Part shown: in pieces, positions 8,998 through 17,600 of the stretch
Position numbering within the stretch: the stretch's first letter is position 1
Layout: every line of letters starts with the position of its first letter
From: Jiangella sp. DSM 45060
GTDB lineage: Bacteria > Actinomycetota > Actinomycetes > Jiangellales > Jiangellaceae
Length of the DNA stretch: 64,000 nt
Assembly: GCF_900105175.1 (NCBI RefSeq)
Contig: NZ_LT629771.1
Location: forward strand, 5,350,501 to 5,414,500
Reading direction: 5' to 3'
The notes under the pieces: generated by a model
Told to the model about the DNA's origin: nothing
The model's database searches: none
Seen by the model: the letters and a program-made list of their open reading frames with translations, nothing else
Position numbers and translations under genes: made by a program

Positions 8998-9011
8998 GTG
9001 ACGTCTGTCAC
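8998..9011. promoter_or_regulatory. Candidate CRP/FNR-type operator
   Basis: GTGACGTCTGTCAC fits the GTGA-N6-TCAC consensus of CRP-family regulators (including actinobacterial Crp/GlxR). It lies about 107 bases before the marR start. One short palindrome in a GC-rich genome can arise by chance. Confidence 0.4.
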
Positions 9012-9052
9012 ACCTTTTTCCGGACTTTCTTCCCTCGCTGCTTTCGGTCGTT

Positions 9053-9083
9053 TTGGTCACCGCTCCGGGCCATGCGCTATCCT
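9053..9083 (+). promoter_or_regulatory. Weak sigma-70-type promoter before marR
   Basis: TTGGTC and TATCCT are separated by 19 bases, about 34 bases before the marR ATG. The spacing is long and the -35 only half matches, so this is tentative. Confidence 0.25.
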
Positions 9084-9117
9084 GTGAACCACCGACATAG
9101 TGAAGGTGCATCACGAT

Positions 9118-9609
9118 ATGACGACCCCGCCGGAACACGCCGAGGCGCTCGGACGCATCCTCGAGCTGGTCATCGTGGTCAGCGACGACCTGACCCGCAC
9201 GCTGTCCGCGCAGGGCCTCACCGACGCCCGCGCCCACCTGCTCTGGGAACTGCACCACCGCGGGCCGTCGACGCAGCGGATGCTCGCCGACGCGCTGCGG
9301 GTCAGTCCGCGCAACATCACCGGGCTGGTCGACGCGCTGGTCGCCACCGGCTACGTCACCCGCGAGCCGCATCCCACCGACCGCCGGGCCACCCTGGTCA
9401 CGTTCACCGAGCACGGCGCGGCCACGACCGCGGCCATGGAGCGCGACCAGCAGGTGTTCGCCAACATCCTCTTCGACGGCATGCCCGACGACCGCTTGGC
9501 CGCGCTGATGGAGGGGCTCGACGACGTGCTGGCGCGACTGAAGGCGCACGGCCTGACCGTCGACGCCACGCGCGAGGCCACCGACCCCGGGACCGAGGAC
9601 GGACGATGA
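9118..9609 (+). CDS. MarR-family transcriptional regulator
   Basis: 163-residue winged-helix regulator. The recognition region is ADALRVSPRNITGLVDALVATGYV and the wing DRRATLVTFTEHG. The ATG at 9118 is preferred because GAAGG sits about 10 bases upstream; an in-frame GTG six codons earlier is possible. The start region contains GTGA-N7-TCAC, which may be an autoregulatory site. It overlaps the next gene as ATGA, so the membrane PH-like protein is translationally coupled and likely functionally linked. Ligand unknown. Confidence 0.85.
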   Translation: MTTPPEHAEALGRILELVIVVSDDLTRTLSAQGLTDARAHLLWELHHRGPSTQRMLADALRVSPRNITGLVDALVATGYVTREPHPTDRRATLVTFTEHGAATTAAMERDQQVFANILFDGMPDDRLAALMEGLDDVLARLKAHGLTVDATREATDPGTEDGR

Positions 9610-10130
9610 CCGAGACGACCGAGCCGGCCGACGGCGCCACCCTCTTCCAGAAGGCGGCCGCCTTCGAGTCGGGCGTGTGGCGCAGCCTCTACATCTGGCT
9701 GGCGCGGCGGCCGCGGGTACCGGAGCCGGGAGCGACGCCGTTCGGCTACTACGAGCCGGTCTCGCTGATCATCTGGGTGTTCATCATCGGCTCGGCCATC
9801 GAGGTGGTGGTCGTCCACTTCATCATCCCGTGGCCGATCGTGCAGATCATCGCGCTGGTCATCGGCGTCTGGGGGCTGATCTGGATGATCGGCTACGCCG
9901 CCGCGCTGCGGGTGCACCCGCACGCCGTCGGCCCGACCGGGCTGTGGGTACGCAACGGCTCCACCGTCGACGTCGCGCTGCGGTGGTCCGACATCGACGC
10001 GATCCGCATCCAGAAGCGCACGCTGCCCGAGTCGAAGACCGTTCAGGTGGCCGACGGCGACGACGGCAACGTGCTGCAGGTGGCGGTGTTGAGCCAGCTC
10101 AACGTCCACCTCGTGCTGTTCGAGCCGTGA
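9606..10130 (+). CDS. Membrane protein with PH-like domain, interrupted before its C-terminus
   Basis: 174-residue product with two adjacent transmembrane segments (VSLIIWVFIIGSAIEVVVV and IVQIIALVIGVWGLIWMIGY, about residues 55-100), then a soluble beta-rich part (VALRWSDIDAIRI, LQVAVLSQLNVHLVLFEP). This resembles bacterial PH-like membrane proteins. The frame stops at TGA right after LVLFEP, where homologous beta-sheets would need further strands. The following 105 bases encode such a continuation in the -1 frame (see next entry). The start overlaps the marR stop as ATGA. Either a true frameshift, a programmed shift or a sequencing error is possible. Confidence 0.7.
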   Translation: MTETTEPADGATLFQKAAAFESGVWRSLYIWLARRPRVPEPGATPFGYYEPVSLIIWVFIIGSAIEVVVVHFIIPWPIVQIIALVIGVWGLIWMIGYAAALRVHPHAVGPTGLWVRNGSTVDVALRWSDIDAIRIQKRTLPESKTVQVADGDDGNVLQVAVLSQLNVHLVLFEP

Positions 10131-10234
10131 CGGTCCAGCTGCTCGACGGCCCGGTGACCTTCACCGAGCTGCGCTTCTACGCCGACGACCCGAAGGAGCT
10201 GGTGGTGCGCGCCCGCGAGCGGCTCAGGGCGTAG
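10127..10234 (+). CDS. Out-of-frame C-terminal continuation of the PH-like membrane protein
   Basis: 35 codons beginning at a GTG that overlaps the preceding TGA as GTGA. They encode a beta strand and a helix (VTFTELRFYADDPKELVVRA) that read as the natural end of the PH-like domain. It is too short to fold alone. It is either made by translational coupling as a separate peptide, or it is the real C-terminus of the preceding gene separated by a -1 frameshift. No slippery heptamer is evident at the junction. Which applies cannot be decided from the sequence. Confidence 0.5.
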   Translation: MTVQLLDGPVTFTELRFYADDPKELVVRARERLRA

Positions 10235-10262
10235 CCGGCGCCAGGCCTCCCCCGCGATGGGC

Positions 10263-11249
10263 TCAGAAGACCACGACGATCTTCCCGCGGGCCCGGCCCT
10301 CCTCGGAGTACCGCAGCGCCTCGGGCAGCTCGGCGAACGGGTAGCTGCGGTCGATGACGGGGACCACCCGGCCGTCGTCGAGGTACTCCGTCAGGGCCAG
10401 CAGGTTCGCCCGCCGGTTCCCGCTGCCGACGACGTCGGTCATCGTCATGCGCTGCGACACGAACGGGTTCAGGAGGAGCGCGCCGAACGCGTGCCCGGCC
10501 GGCTGCACCCAGCGCCCGGCGGGCCCGCCGACGACGACCAGGGTGCCGTCGCGCGCGAGGATCCGCCGGAACGCCCACGCCGAGTGCCCGCCCGCCGTGT
10601 CGACGACGACGTCGAACGTCCGGCCGCCGCGGGTGACGTCGCCGGCCGTGCGGTCGACGACGTCGGCGGCGCCGAGCCCGCGGACGAGTGCGGCGCTGCG
10701 CCCGCTGCACACGCCGGTGACCTCGGCGCCCATCGCGACGGCCAGCTGGACGGCGAACGTGCCGACCCCGCCCGACGCGCCGTTGACCAGCACCCGCAGA
10801 CCGGCCCGCACCCGGCCGTCGTCGCGGACCGCCAGCAGCGCCGTCATGGCGGCCAGCGGGACCGCGGCCGCCTGCTCGAACGAGAGGGCGGCCGGCAGCG
10901 GCGCGAGGTCGGCCGCACGCACGCAGGCGTACTCGCCGAAACCGCCGCCCGCGACCAGTGCGAACACGCCGTCACCCGGGGCGAAGCCGGTGACGTCCCG
11001 GCCGACGGCGGCGACCTCGCCGGCGACGTCGGCGCCGAGGATCTCGATGCCCGGCCGGCGCAGCCCGAGCGTGCCCGGCAGCAGGCGGGACAGCCGCGGC
11101 TCGCCACGGACGTGGTGCCAGTCGTACGGCTGCGCCGAGGTGGCGCGGACCCGGACCAGCACCTCGTCGTCGCCCGGCACCGGCGTCGGGACGTCCGCCA
11201 GCTCGAGGCCGGCCGGTGAACCGTAGGAGCGCATGACGTACGCCTTCAT
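10263..11249 (-). CDS. MDR-family NADPH:quinone reductase / zinc-type alcohol dehydrogenase-like oxidoreductase
   Basis: 328-residue medium-chain reductase. The GroES-like N-domain (VLVRVRATSAQPYDWHHVRG) is followed by a Rossmann domain whose nucleotide motif is VLVNGASGGVGTFAVQLA. Zinc-ligand Cys residues are absent, pointing to the QOR/CAA43 group that reduces quinones or enones with NADPH. AGGAGG lies just before the ATG. Upstream is a textbook -35/-10 pair overlaid by a tandem palindrome, so it is almost certainly repressed by a TetR-type regulator. The TetR gene at 12306-13007 on the same strand is the obvious candidate. Induction by a toxic electrophile is inferred from the family. Confidence 0.9.
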   Translation of the reverse strand: MKAYVMRSYGSPAGLELADVPTPVPGDDEVLVRVRATSAQPYDWHHVRGEPRLSRLLPGTLGLRRPGIEILGADVAGEVAAVGRDVTGFAPGDGVFALVAGGGFGEYACVRAADLAPLPAALSFEQAAAVPLAAMTALLAVRDDGRVRAGLRVLVNGASGGVGTFAVQLAVAMGAEVTGVCSGRSAALVRGLGAADVVDRTAGDVTRGGRTFDVVVDTAGGHSAWAFRRILARDGTLVVVGGPAGRWVQPAGHAFGALLLNPFVSQRMTMTDVVGSGNRRANLLALTEYLDDGRVVPVIDRSYPFAELPEALRYSEEGRARGKIVVVF

Positions 11250-11272
11250 CGCACCCTCCTGGGCCTGCGATT

Positions 11273-11303
11273 CTTACGTCGTAAGGTAACCGTACGGCGT
11301 AAG
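11273..11303 (-). promoter_or_regulatory. Tandem TetR-type operator
   Basis: CTTACGTCGTAAG (11273-11285) is a perfect palindrome. An adjacent degenerate copy, GTACGGCGTAAG, ends at 11303. Both share the CGTAAG half-site. The pair covers the -10 and spacer of the MDR gene promoter, so bound repressor would block RNA polymerase directly. Confidence 0.75.
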
Positions 11304-11311
11304 GCTGTAAA
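11283..11311 (-). promoter_or_regulatory. Sigma-70-type promoter of the MDR oxidoreductase gene
   Basis: On the minus strand, -35 TTTACA (11306-11311) and -10 TACCTT (11283-11288) lie exactly 17 bases apart, about 34 bases before the start codon. The -10 lies inside the first TetR palindrome. Confidence 0.65.
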
Positions 11312-11335
11312 GACCCAGGCACAGGTGGTGAACGA

Positions 11336-12301
11336 TCAGTCGACCTGGATCCGCTCGAGCGTCGCGAGCGGACCGATCACGGTCGCGTCCTGGACGATCG
11401 GCGGCTCGTCCTCGGTGGTGAGACGGTGCCCGGCGCTCAGCCGCATGGTGTCGGTGCCGGCGGGAACCGTGCCGATCACGAGGTGCGCGTCGCCGCCGGC
11501 CGCGGCGTCGGCGACGAGCTCCAACGGGTACTCCACCTCGTCGACGAACACGCTCGCGCCCTCGACGACGGCTGCCACCTGCACGCCGTCGTGGGCGTCG
11601 TCACCGACGGGGAGGAGGGTGCCAGGACGCGTCACGAAGCGGCCCTCGACCCACACCTCGCCCTCGGGCGCCCATCCGCGCTCGGGCAGGTACCCGACCA
11701 GCCGCAGCTCGGCCAGGACCGCCGCCTGCACCATCGGGTACCAGCCCGCCGGCGGCTCGATCGCCGCCTCCAAGGTCCCCGCCCAGGGGACCGTCTCGAT
11801 GAACGGAGACCCGCCGACGAGATCGGCCGTCACCACCGGGACCACGGCATCACGACCCTCGAAGGTGAGCACCAGCTCGGCGTCGCCGCCGTCGCCGGGC
11901 AGGACGGCGACCTGCGCCCCGGCGCCCGCGGGATCGAGCTCGACCGGGACCTCGGTGTCGCCCGCCCGCAGCATCACCTGCGTGCGGCCCGGCGCCCAGT
12001 CACCGACGTAGCCGCCGTCGGACACCGAGACCTCGACGAGGACGGCGCCATCCGGCGCGCGGACGGTCTCACCGTCGACGAACGCCTCATCCCGCACGCC
12101 GAGCGCCTCGACGAGGTAGACGCCGTCGGGCATGCGCACCGCCACCCGCTCGTCCAGCAGGTCGACGCCGGAGGAGAAGGCGGCGTCCCCCACCGGGATC
12201 GTCGCGCCCGCGGGCGCACAGCCGGCGAGCAGAGCAGCGGAGACGAACAGGACGACGCCGGCGGCCTCGCGACGGCGGCGGCCTGGAGAGAGCGGGCTCA
12301 T
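11336..12301 (-). CDS. Predicted lipoprotein of unknown function
   Basis: 321-residue protein with an Arg-rich n-region, a hydrophobic core and a lipobox (ALLAGC, Cys about residue 28), so it is expected to be exported and lipid-anchored. The mature part is acidic and beta-rich with repeated DG-turn strands (MPDGVYLVEALG, ADGAVLVEVSVSD-like). I do not recognise the family. It follows the TetR stop by only 4 bases and is surely co-transcribed. The ATG overlaps no ribosome site of note, so translation is probably coupled to TetR. Confidence 0.75.
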   Translation of the reverse strand: MSPLSPGRRRREAAGVVLFVSAALLAGCAPAGATIPVGDAAFSSGVDLLDERVAVRMPDGVYLVEALGVRDEAFVDGETVRAPDGAVLVEVSVSDGGYVGDWAPGRTQVMLRAGDTEVPVELDPAGAGAQVAVLPGDGGDAELVLTFEGRDAVVPVVTADLVGGSPFIETVPWAGTLEAAIEPPAGWYPMVQAAVLAELRLVGYLPERGWAPEGEVWVEGRFVTRPGTLLPVGDDAHDGVQVAAVVEGASVFVDEVEYPLELVADAAAGGDAHLVIGTVPAGTDTMRLSAGHRLTTEDEPPIVQDATVIGPLATLERIQVD

Positions 12302-12305
12302 GTCC

Positions 12306-13007
12306 TCATGATCCCGAACGGTCGCGCAGCCGGTCGAGGCCGTCGAGGACGAGATCGAGGCCGAACTCGAACTCGGCCTGGTCGTCGCACCAGCCCAGCG
12401 TCGAGCCGGGGTCGTCGTGCGCGATCTCGGCCAGCATGCCGGCCAGGTGCGGCAACTGCTCGGCCAGCCCGGCCAGGTCCTCGGGCGCGGCGGCGCCGTC
12501 ACCGGGGTCGAACAGTTCCTGGCTGAAGCCGAGCGCCCGGCTGCCCAGCGCGTGCAGCGCGTGGTGGCCGAGGTCGTAGGAGAACCCGCCGTCGCGCATG
12601 AGGCCGAGCAGGCGGTCGTGGTAGCGCAGGATCTCGGGGCTCATCGCCGCGCGGGTCTCGAGCACCGACGGCGCCCACGGGTGGCGCAGCAGCACCTGGC
12701 GGGCGGTGAGGATGCGGCGCCTGACGGCGTCCTTCCACCGCGCACCCTCCGACCCCACCTCGAGCGCGTCGACCGCCTCGTTGATCTCCCGCGCGACGAC
12801 GTCGGCGATGCCGTCGAGGACCTCGTCCTTGTTGGCCACGTGGTAGTACAGCGACATCGCCTCGGCGCCCAGCACCTCGGCCAGCCGCCGCATGGTCAGC
12901 GCCCCCAGACCCGCGTCGTCGGCGATGCGCACCGCCGCGCGGAGGACGCGGTCGCGGCTCAGCGGGGCCCGGACCGGGCCCGCTTCGGCATCGGCCGCCA
13001 CGTGCAT
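12306..13007 (-). CDS. TetR-family transcriptional regulator (TetR_C domain)
   Basis: 233-residue repressor. The N-terminal HTH (AAVRIADDAGLGALTMRRLA then LGAEAMSLYYHVANKDEVLD, about residues 25-65) is the form found in the tetracycline-repressor-like class with a TetR_C ligand domain. The C-terminal half is all-helical. ATG at 13007 has GAGGTG next to it and clears the upstream marR stop by 25 bases; an upstream in-frame start at 13064 would overlap marR and seems less likely. It probably forms a transcript with the marR gene above and the lipoprotein below. It is the best candidate to bind the tandem operator before the MDR gene. Confidence 0.85.
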   Translation of the reverse strand: MHVAADAEAGPVRAPLSRDRVLRAAVRIADDAGLGALTMRRLAEVLGAEAMSLYYHVANKDEVLDGIADVVAREINEAVDALEVGSEGARWKDAVRRRILTARQVLLRHPWAPSVLETRAAMSPEILRYHDRLLGLMRDGGFSYDLGHHALHALGSRALGFSQELFDPGDGAAAPEDLAGLAEQLPHLAGMLAEIAHDDPGSTLGWCDDQAEFEFGLDLVLDGLDRLRDRSGS

Positions 13008-13032
13008 CACCTCGGCCGACCATCGTACAAAG

Positions 13033-13530
13033 TCAGGCCCGCTCCCCGTCGGTCCCGAGGGCATCGGTGGCCCGCCGCCCCGCGTCGAGCGTGCGGCGCA
13101 GGAAGCCGGCGATGACCTCCAACTCGGCCGTGCTGTGGTCGTCGAGGATGTCGCTCATCGCGTCGTTCATCCCTGCCAGCAGGCCGAACATCTCACCGGT
13201 GCGGTCACGCAGCGCGCGCACGAGCACCGCCCGCCGGTTCCCGGGATCGCGCTCGCGCACGACCCACCCGGCCCGCTCGAGCCGGTCGAGCACCCCAGTG
13301 ACGGTGGCCGGGTGCAGGCCGGAGCGCCGAGCCAGCGCCGTCGGCGTCAGCGGCCCTTCGGTGAAGACCAGGTTGAAGCACTCGAAGTCGGCGTCCTTGA
13401 GCTCCAGCCGCGCGCCGACCCGGCGATTGAGCAGCGACAACTGCAGCGCGACGGCGTTGAGCGAGCGGCGCACGTCCGCCTGCGCCGGTCCGCGATTGAC
13501 GCCGCCACCACTCGAAGATACGGTTTCCAT
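13033..13530 (-). CDS. MarR-family transcriptional regulator
   Basis: 165-residue winged-helix protein with recognition region ALARRSGLHPATVTGVLDRL and wing RDPGNRRAVLVRALRD. It is divergent from a DoxX gene, with an AT-rich gap of 79 bases holding two palindromes. This is the classic layout of a redox- or phenolic-responsive MarR repressing itself and DoxX. The ATG lies within the first palindrome, so a bound dimer would also hinder its own initiation. It probably leads the transcript continuing into TetR and the lipoprotein. Confidence 0.87.
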   Translation of the reverse strand: METVSSSGGGVNRGPAQADVRRSLNAVALQLSLLNRRVGARLELKDADFECFNLVFTEGPLTPTALARRSGLHPATVTGVLDRLERAGWVVRERDPGNRRAVLVRALRDRTGEMFGLLAGMNDAMSDILDDHSTAELEVIAGFLRRTLDAGRRATDALGTDGERA

Positions 13531-13555
13531 ATTATTTGAGTTCCATATCGTATGG
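13518..13555. promoter_or_regulatory. Two palindromic operators in the marR/doxX divergent promoter
   Basis: ATACGGTTTCCATAT (13518-13532) is an imperfect inverted repeat, and CCATATCGTATGG (13543-13555) has perfect 5-bp arms. They share the half-site CCATAT, 16 bases apart, and sit in the only AT-rich patch nearby. TTGAGT (13536-13541) may be the doxX -35, which would put the second site in its spacer. Confidence 0.6.
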
Positions 13556-13609
13556 GTTCTGTATCGACAGCGTAGTCGCGCGAGCCCACGCGATCAGGAG
13601 GTTCCCGCC

Positions 13610-14119
13610 GTGAACGTCATCGTCTGGATTGCCCAGTCCTTCCTCGCCCTGTTCTTCTTCCTCGTCGGCCTGCCGAAGCTGGCCGGCCGCGGCATCGATC
13701 GCTGGACCGGCTTCGAGGTCGTGCCCCGCCCGCTGACCGTGCTCATCGGGGCCGCGGAGATCGCCGCCGCCGTCGCGCTGATCGTGCCGATGGTCGTCGG
13801 AGTCGCGGAGTGGACCACGCCGCTCGCGGCGATCGGTGTCGCGGTGATCTCGCTGCAGGCCTGCGGGTTCCACCTGCGCGCGGCCGAGCGGCTGCCAGCG
13901 CTGGAGACTGCGCTGTGGGCCGCGCTCGCCGGCACGATCGCGATCGGCCGCTGGGGCGAACTGTCCGGCGGGCCGTCCGTGCCCGACGGCGTACTGGCGC
14001 CGGTGCTGGTGGTCCTGGTGGCCGCGATCGTGGTGATCCTGGTGCGGTTGTTCAGCGGACCGGCCGCGGCACACGACGGTGCCGACGACCGCAGTGGCGT
14101 CGGCGCGGTCAGTCGCTGA
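13610..14119 (+). CDS. DoxX-family membrane protein
   Basis: 169-residue integral membrane protein with four predicted helices. The family's N-terminal pattern is present (AQSFLALFFFLVGLPKLAGR). DoxX-type proteins are linked to quinone or thiosulfate metabolism and oxidative-stress complexes, but many are uncharacterised. The GTG start is set by AGGAGG eight bases upstream; the longer frame to 13067 is a shadow of the marR gene. Controlled in all likelihood by the divergent MarR. The 3' end overlaps a convergent membrane-protein gene by 11 bases. Confidence 0.85.
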   Translation: MNVIVWIAQSFLALFFFLVGLPKLAGRGIDRWTGFEVVPRPLTVLIGAAEIAAAVALIVPMVVGVAEWTTPLAAIGVAVISLQACGFHLRAAERLPALETALWAALAGTIAIGRWGELSGGPSVPDGVLAPVLVVLVAAIVVILVRLFSGPAAAHDGADDRSGVGAVSR

Positions 14120-14597
14120 CCGCGGCGGCGTCCACCCCGCGCCGCAGCAGACCGACGACGACGGCGCGGCAGCCACCGGCCAGGGCGAGCCCGAGCCCGG
14201 CCGCGAGCAGCGGCAACCCGACGCCGAACGGCATGCCGGCCAGGTAGTCGAGCGTCGACCGCTCGTCCACGTGCGAGAAGCTCGCCGCGACGACCGCCAG
14301 CGCGAGGAAGCCCGCACCGGCCACCGCGCCGACCGCCCACATCGCGGCTGCCATGCTGCGCCCGGCCCACATGCTCGCCACCACGGCGACCGCCAGGAAG
14401 GCCGGCGCCAGCAGCGTCCAGCCGCCACCGCCGCTGAGGCTCGCGTACGCCCACCCGGAGTACGACCACTGGTAGCCGTCCTGGTGGAACCACGGCAGCA
14501 GGTACCCGGCGCCAGCGATCAGCGCACCGGCCAGCAGCGCGGCGTCGGGCACCGGACGCAGGCTATCCCCGGACCCGGACTCGGACACGGACTCCAT
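14109..14597 (-). CDS. Four-helix membrane protein of unknown function
   Basis: 162-residue protein with four hydrophobic segments (LLAGALIAGAGYLLPWF, LLAPAFLAVAVVASMWAG, AAAMWAVGAVAGAGFLALAV, GVGLPLLAAGLGLALAGG). Between segments 1 and 2 there is a Trp/Tyr-rich extracytoplasmic-type loop (HQDGYQWSYSGWAY). Not recognised; it resembles the many small actinobacterial membrane proteins without known role. It converges on doxX with a slight overlap. Read downstream of the giant PHP/GLUG gene? No: it lies beyond that gene's 3' end on the same strand (30-base gap), so read-through co-expression is possible. Confidence 0.7.
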   Translation of the reverse strand: MESVSESGSGDSLRPVPDAALLAGALIAGAGYLLPWFHQDGYQWSYSGWAYASLSGGGGWTLLAPAFLAVAVVASMWAGRSMAAAMWAVGAVAGAGFLALAVVAASFSHVDERSTLDYLAGMPFGVGLPLLAAGLGLALAGGCRAVVVGLLRRGVDAAAVSD

Positions 14598-14627
14598 GAG
14601 GCCGCAGCGTAGCCGCGCGGACAGCCG

Positions 14628-17600
14628 CTACCCTGCGGCGTCCACCCCCTGGAGCACGGGCCGCCCCAGCGACGCGGAGAACGTCCAGACCGAGTCGAAG
14701 TCCCAGCCCATGGCCGCGTACGTCGCCTGGGTCGCGGCCTCGGCGGCGGTGCGGGTGGCGCCGTTCAGGGTGTCCGGCCCGGTGGCCGGCACCGACTGCG
14801 TCCGCGCGTCCACCGTCTCCGACGCGGCGTTGCCGATCAGCGTCGCGGTGTTCCCGGCCAGGACGCGGGCGACGACGCGGTGGGCGTAGCCGGTGGCGAC
14901 GACGCGGGAGTTGAGCGCCATGCTGTCGCGCAGCGTCGTCCCGGTGTAGGCGTAACCGCTGATCCCGCCCGCGTTGGCGTTGCCGACGACCTCGACGTGG
15001 CCGGTGGCGTAGGTGCGCTCGGTCAGCGAGCCGGCGCCGGTGATGCCGGCCACCCCACCGGCCTGGCGTCCGGCGACGGCGTAGACGGCGGCGGTCGAGT
15101 AGCTGTCGCGCAGCTGCCCGTACGAGTACCCGACGACGCCGCCGACGGTCGAGCCGCCGACCATGAGGCCGGACGTCGTCACCCGCTCGACGACGCCGCG
15201 GCTGGTGTCGGCCAGGATCCCGACGTTAGCGCCGGCGGTCTCGACCGCGGCGCCGTCGACGGCCAGGTCGTGCACGCGCCCGCCCGCCGCGATCAGCGGG
15301 AACAGCCCGCCCGACGACGACGTGAACCCGGTCAGCCGGTGCCCCGCGCCGTCGAGCGAGCCGGAGAATCCGGTCCGTGCGACGGCGAGCCCGGGATGCC
15401 CGCTCAGGTCGAGGTCGGCGGCCAGCCGGTACGCCGCCGACGGGAACGCGGTGAGCTGCCCGAGGTCCGCGGCGGATGACACCAGGTAGGCGCCGTCGGT
15501 GTCGCGCGGCAGCGACGGAGTCCCCGGCTCCCCCGTGCCCGGCGGCACGTCCTCCGGCACCGACCGCAGCACCGGCCGGTGCCCGTCCGCGGACCAGGCC
15601 CAGACGGCGTCGAGGTCCCAGCCGAGCGTGTCGCGGAAGAACGCCGGGTCCCGCACCTGCGCGGCCGTCGCCGTGGCGCCGGCGAGGTTGTCCGCGGCCG
15701 GCGGGTCGAGCACGGCGGGCACGTCGGCGACGACGCCCTCGGCCGCCCAGTTGTCCGACAACGACGCGGTGTTGCCGGCCAGCACCCGGCCGAGCACGCG
15801 GTGCGCCCAGCTCGGCGCGGTCACTGACGGGTTCAGGGCGACGGAGTCGCGCAGCACGGTGCCGGTGTAGCCGTAGCCCGCGACGCCGCCGGCGTTGCGG
15901 GTCGACGCGCCCACCGGCCCGGCGGCGTAGACCCGTTCCGTCGTCGACCCGGCCAGCGCCACCCCCACGACGCCGCCGGCCTCGGTGCCGTAGCTCTGCA
16001 CGCGCGCCGTGGAGTACGCGTCGCGCAGCACGCCCGCGTTGTCGCCGACGATGCCGCCGGCCCGCGAACCGGCCGTGACCAGCCCGGTGGTGTAGACGCG
16101 CTCGACGGTGCCGGTGTTGGTGTCGGCCAGGATGCCGCCCCGCGCGGTCGCCGTCGCGACGTCGGCGGCGACGATCGCGAGGTCGTGCACGGTGCCCGCG
16201 TTGCCGCCGATCAGCCCGCCGGTCGTGCTGGTGAGCCCGGTCAGCGTGTGCCCGTCGCCGTCCAGGTCGCCGGAGAACGCCTCGACCCGCGCGACGACGC
16301 CGGTGAGGTCGAGGTCGGTGGTCAGCCGGTACGACGCGGCCGGGTCGGTCCCGATCTTGGCGAGGTCGTCGGCGGAGTCCAGCAGGTACGGGTCCTCGGC
16401 GGTCCCCGAACCGGCCAGCCCTTCCTGCAGGACCACGGCCGGACGCAGCTCCTCGTTCTTGCGCGGGCTGTCCCAGAAGTGCACCCGCACCGTGTCGTGC
16501 GCGCCCGCGGTCAGCGGCGGGTCGAACGCGACCCACTGCTCGGCGCCGCGCTCGTCGAGGTCCACCTCGACCACGCGGGCGTCCAGCACCTCGCCGCCGG
16601 GGCCGGAGCGGACCGCCTCGACGGTGACCGCGCGCGGCGCGCCCGGGTAACTGATCAGCCCGACCCCGTCGAGCGCCGCATGGCTGACGTCCCACGATCC
16701 CGACGGCCGCGCCAGCACGGCCTGGTCGACCAGCCGGCCGTCCATCGCGTACGTCGACAGCTCCAGGCCGCGCCGGGTCGCCTGCAGCGCCGTCCCCTGC
16801 TGGGCGGAGGCGCCGAGCGCGAGGAACGTGACGCCGTCGACCTCGGTGCGGGAGTGGACCTGGTCGTGGCCGCCGACGTAGAGGTCGACGCCGAGCCGGC
16901 TGAACAGCTCCGCGACCTGCTGCCGCCGCGCGTTCTGGCCCGGCCGGGGCGTCCCCGCGCTGCCGAAGAACGACTCGTGCCCGACGACGACGGTCCACGG
17001 CTTGCTCGCGGCGTGGACATCATCGACCAACCAGTCCAGCTGGGCGTCGAGGTCCTGCGTGGTGTTGAGGACGACGACGTGCACGTCGCCGCGGTCGAAC
17101 GAGTACGCCGTCTCGCCGATCGGCCCGCCGCCGGGCAGCGCGTACATGCTGGACGTGATCGCGTTGCGGTCCGGCGAGACCAGGTTGTACTCCAGGTCGC
17201 CGTCGCTCTCGGCGTCGCCCACCACAGGCGCGACCTGCAGGTCCAGGCCCGCGTAGACATGGTCGAAGACGTCCTCCCAGTACTCCCGGTGCACGCCGCG
17301 GGCGACGAGGTCGCCGGTCTGCACGACGGTGTCGCCGCCGGGCGCCCGGTCCCGGATCGCGTCCAGCGCGCCGCGCCAGTGCCCGGAGCCGAGCAGGTAG
17401 ATCGGCCGGTTCTGCTTCCCACCGGCGACGAACGAGCCGCGCACGTCCGACCACGCGGCCTCGTCCGTCGCCCGCGGCGCCGCGCCGTCCACCGCGACGC
17501 CGAAGCGGTACTCGTAGCGGGTGGTGTCGCGCAGGCCGGTCAGCGCGAACTCGTGGCTGCGCAGCGGCTGGCCGGTGACGGTGTCCTGGTAGACCTCGCC

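Larger units (their letters stand above)
8780..9117. other. 338-base intergenic region with terminator-like hairpin and CRP-like site
   Basis: Noticeably T-rich compared with its surroundings and without a plausible ORF. It holds a hairpin after the MocR gene, a GTGA-N6-TCAC palindrome and a weak promoter before the next marR gene, listed separately. Nothing else is recognisable, though a small RNA cannot be excluded. Confidence 0.6.

Noticed and set aside
13531-13536. Leaderless start for the marR gene at 13530
   Set aside because: The AT-rich bases directly before the ATG do not place a -10 hexamer at the needed distance.
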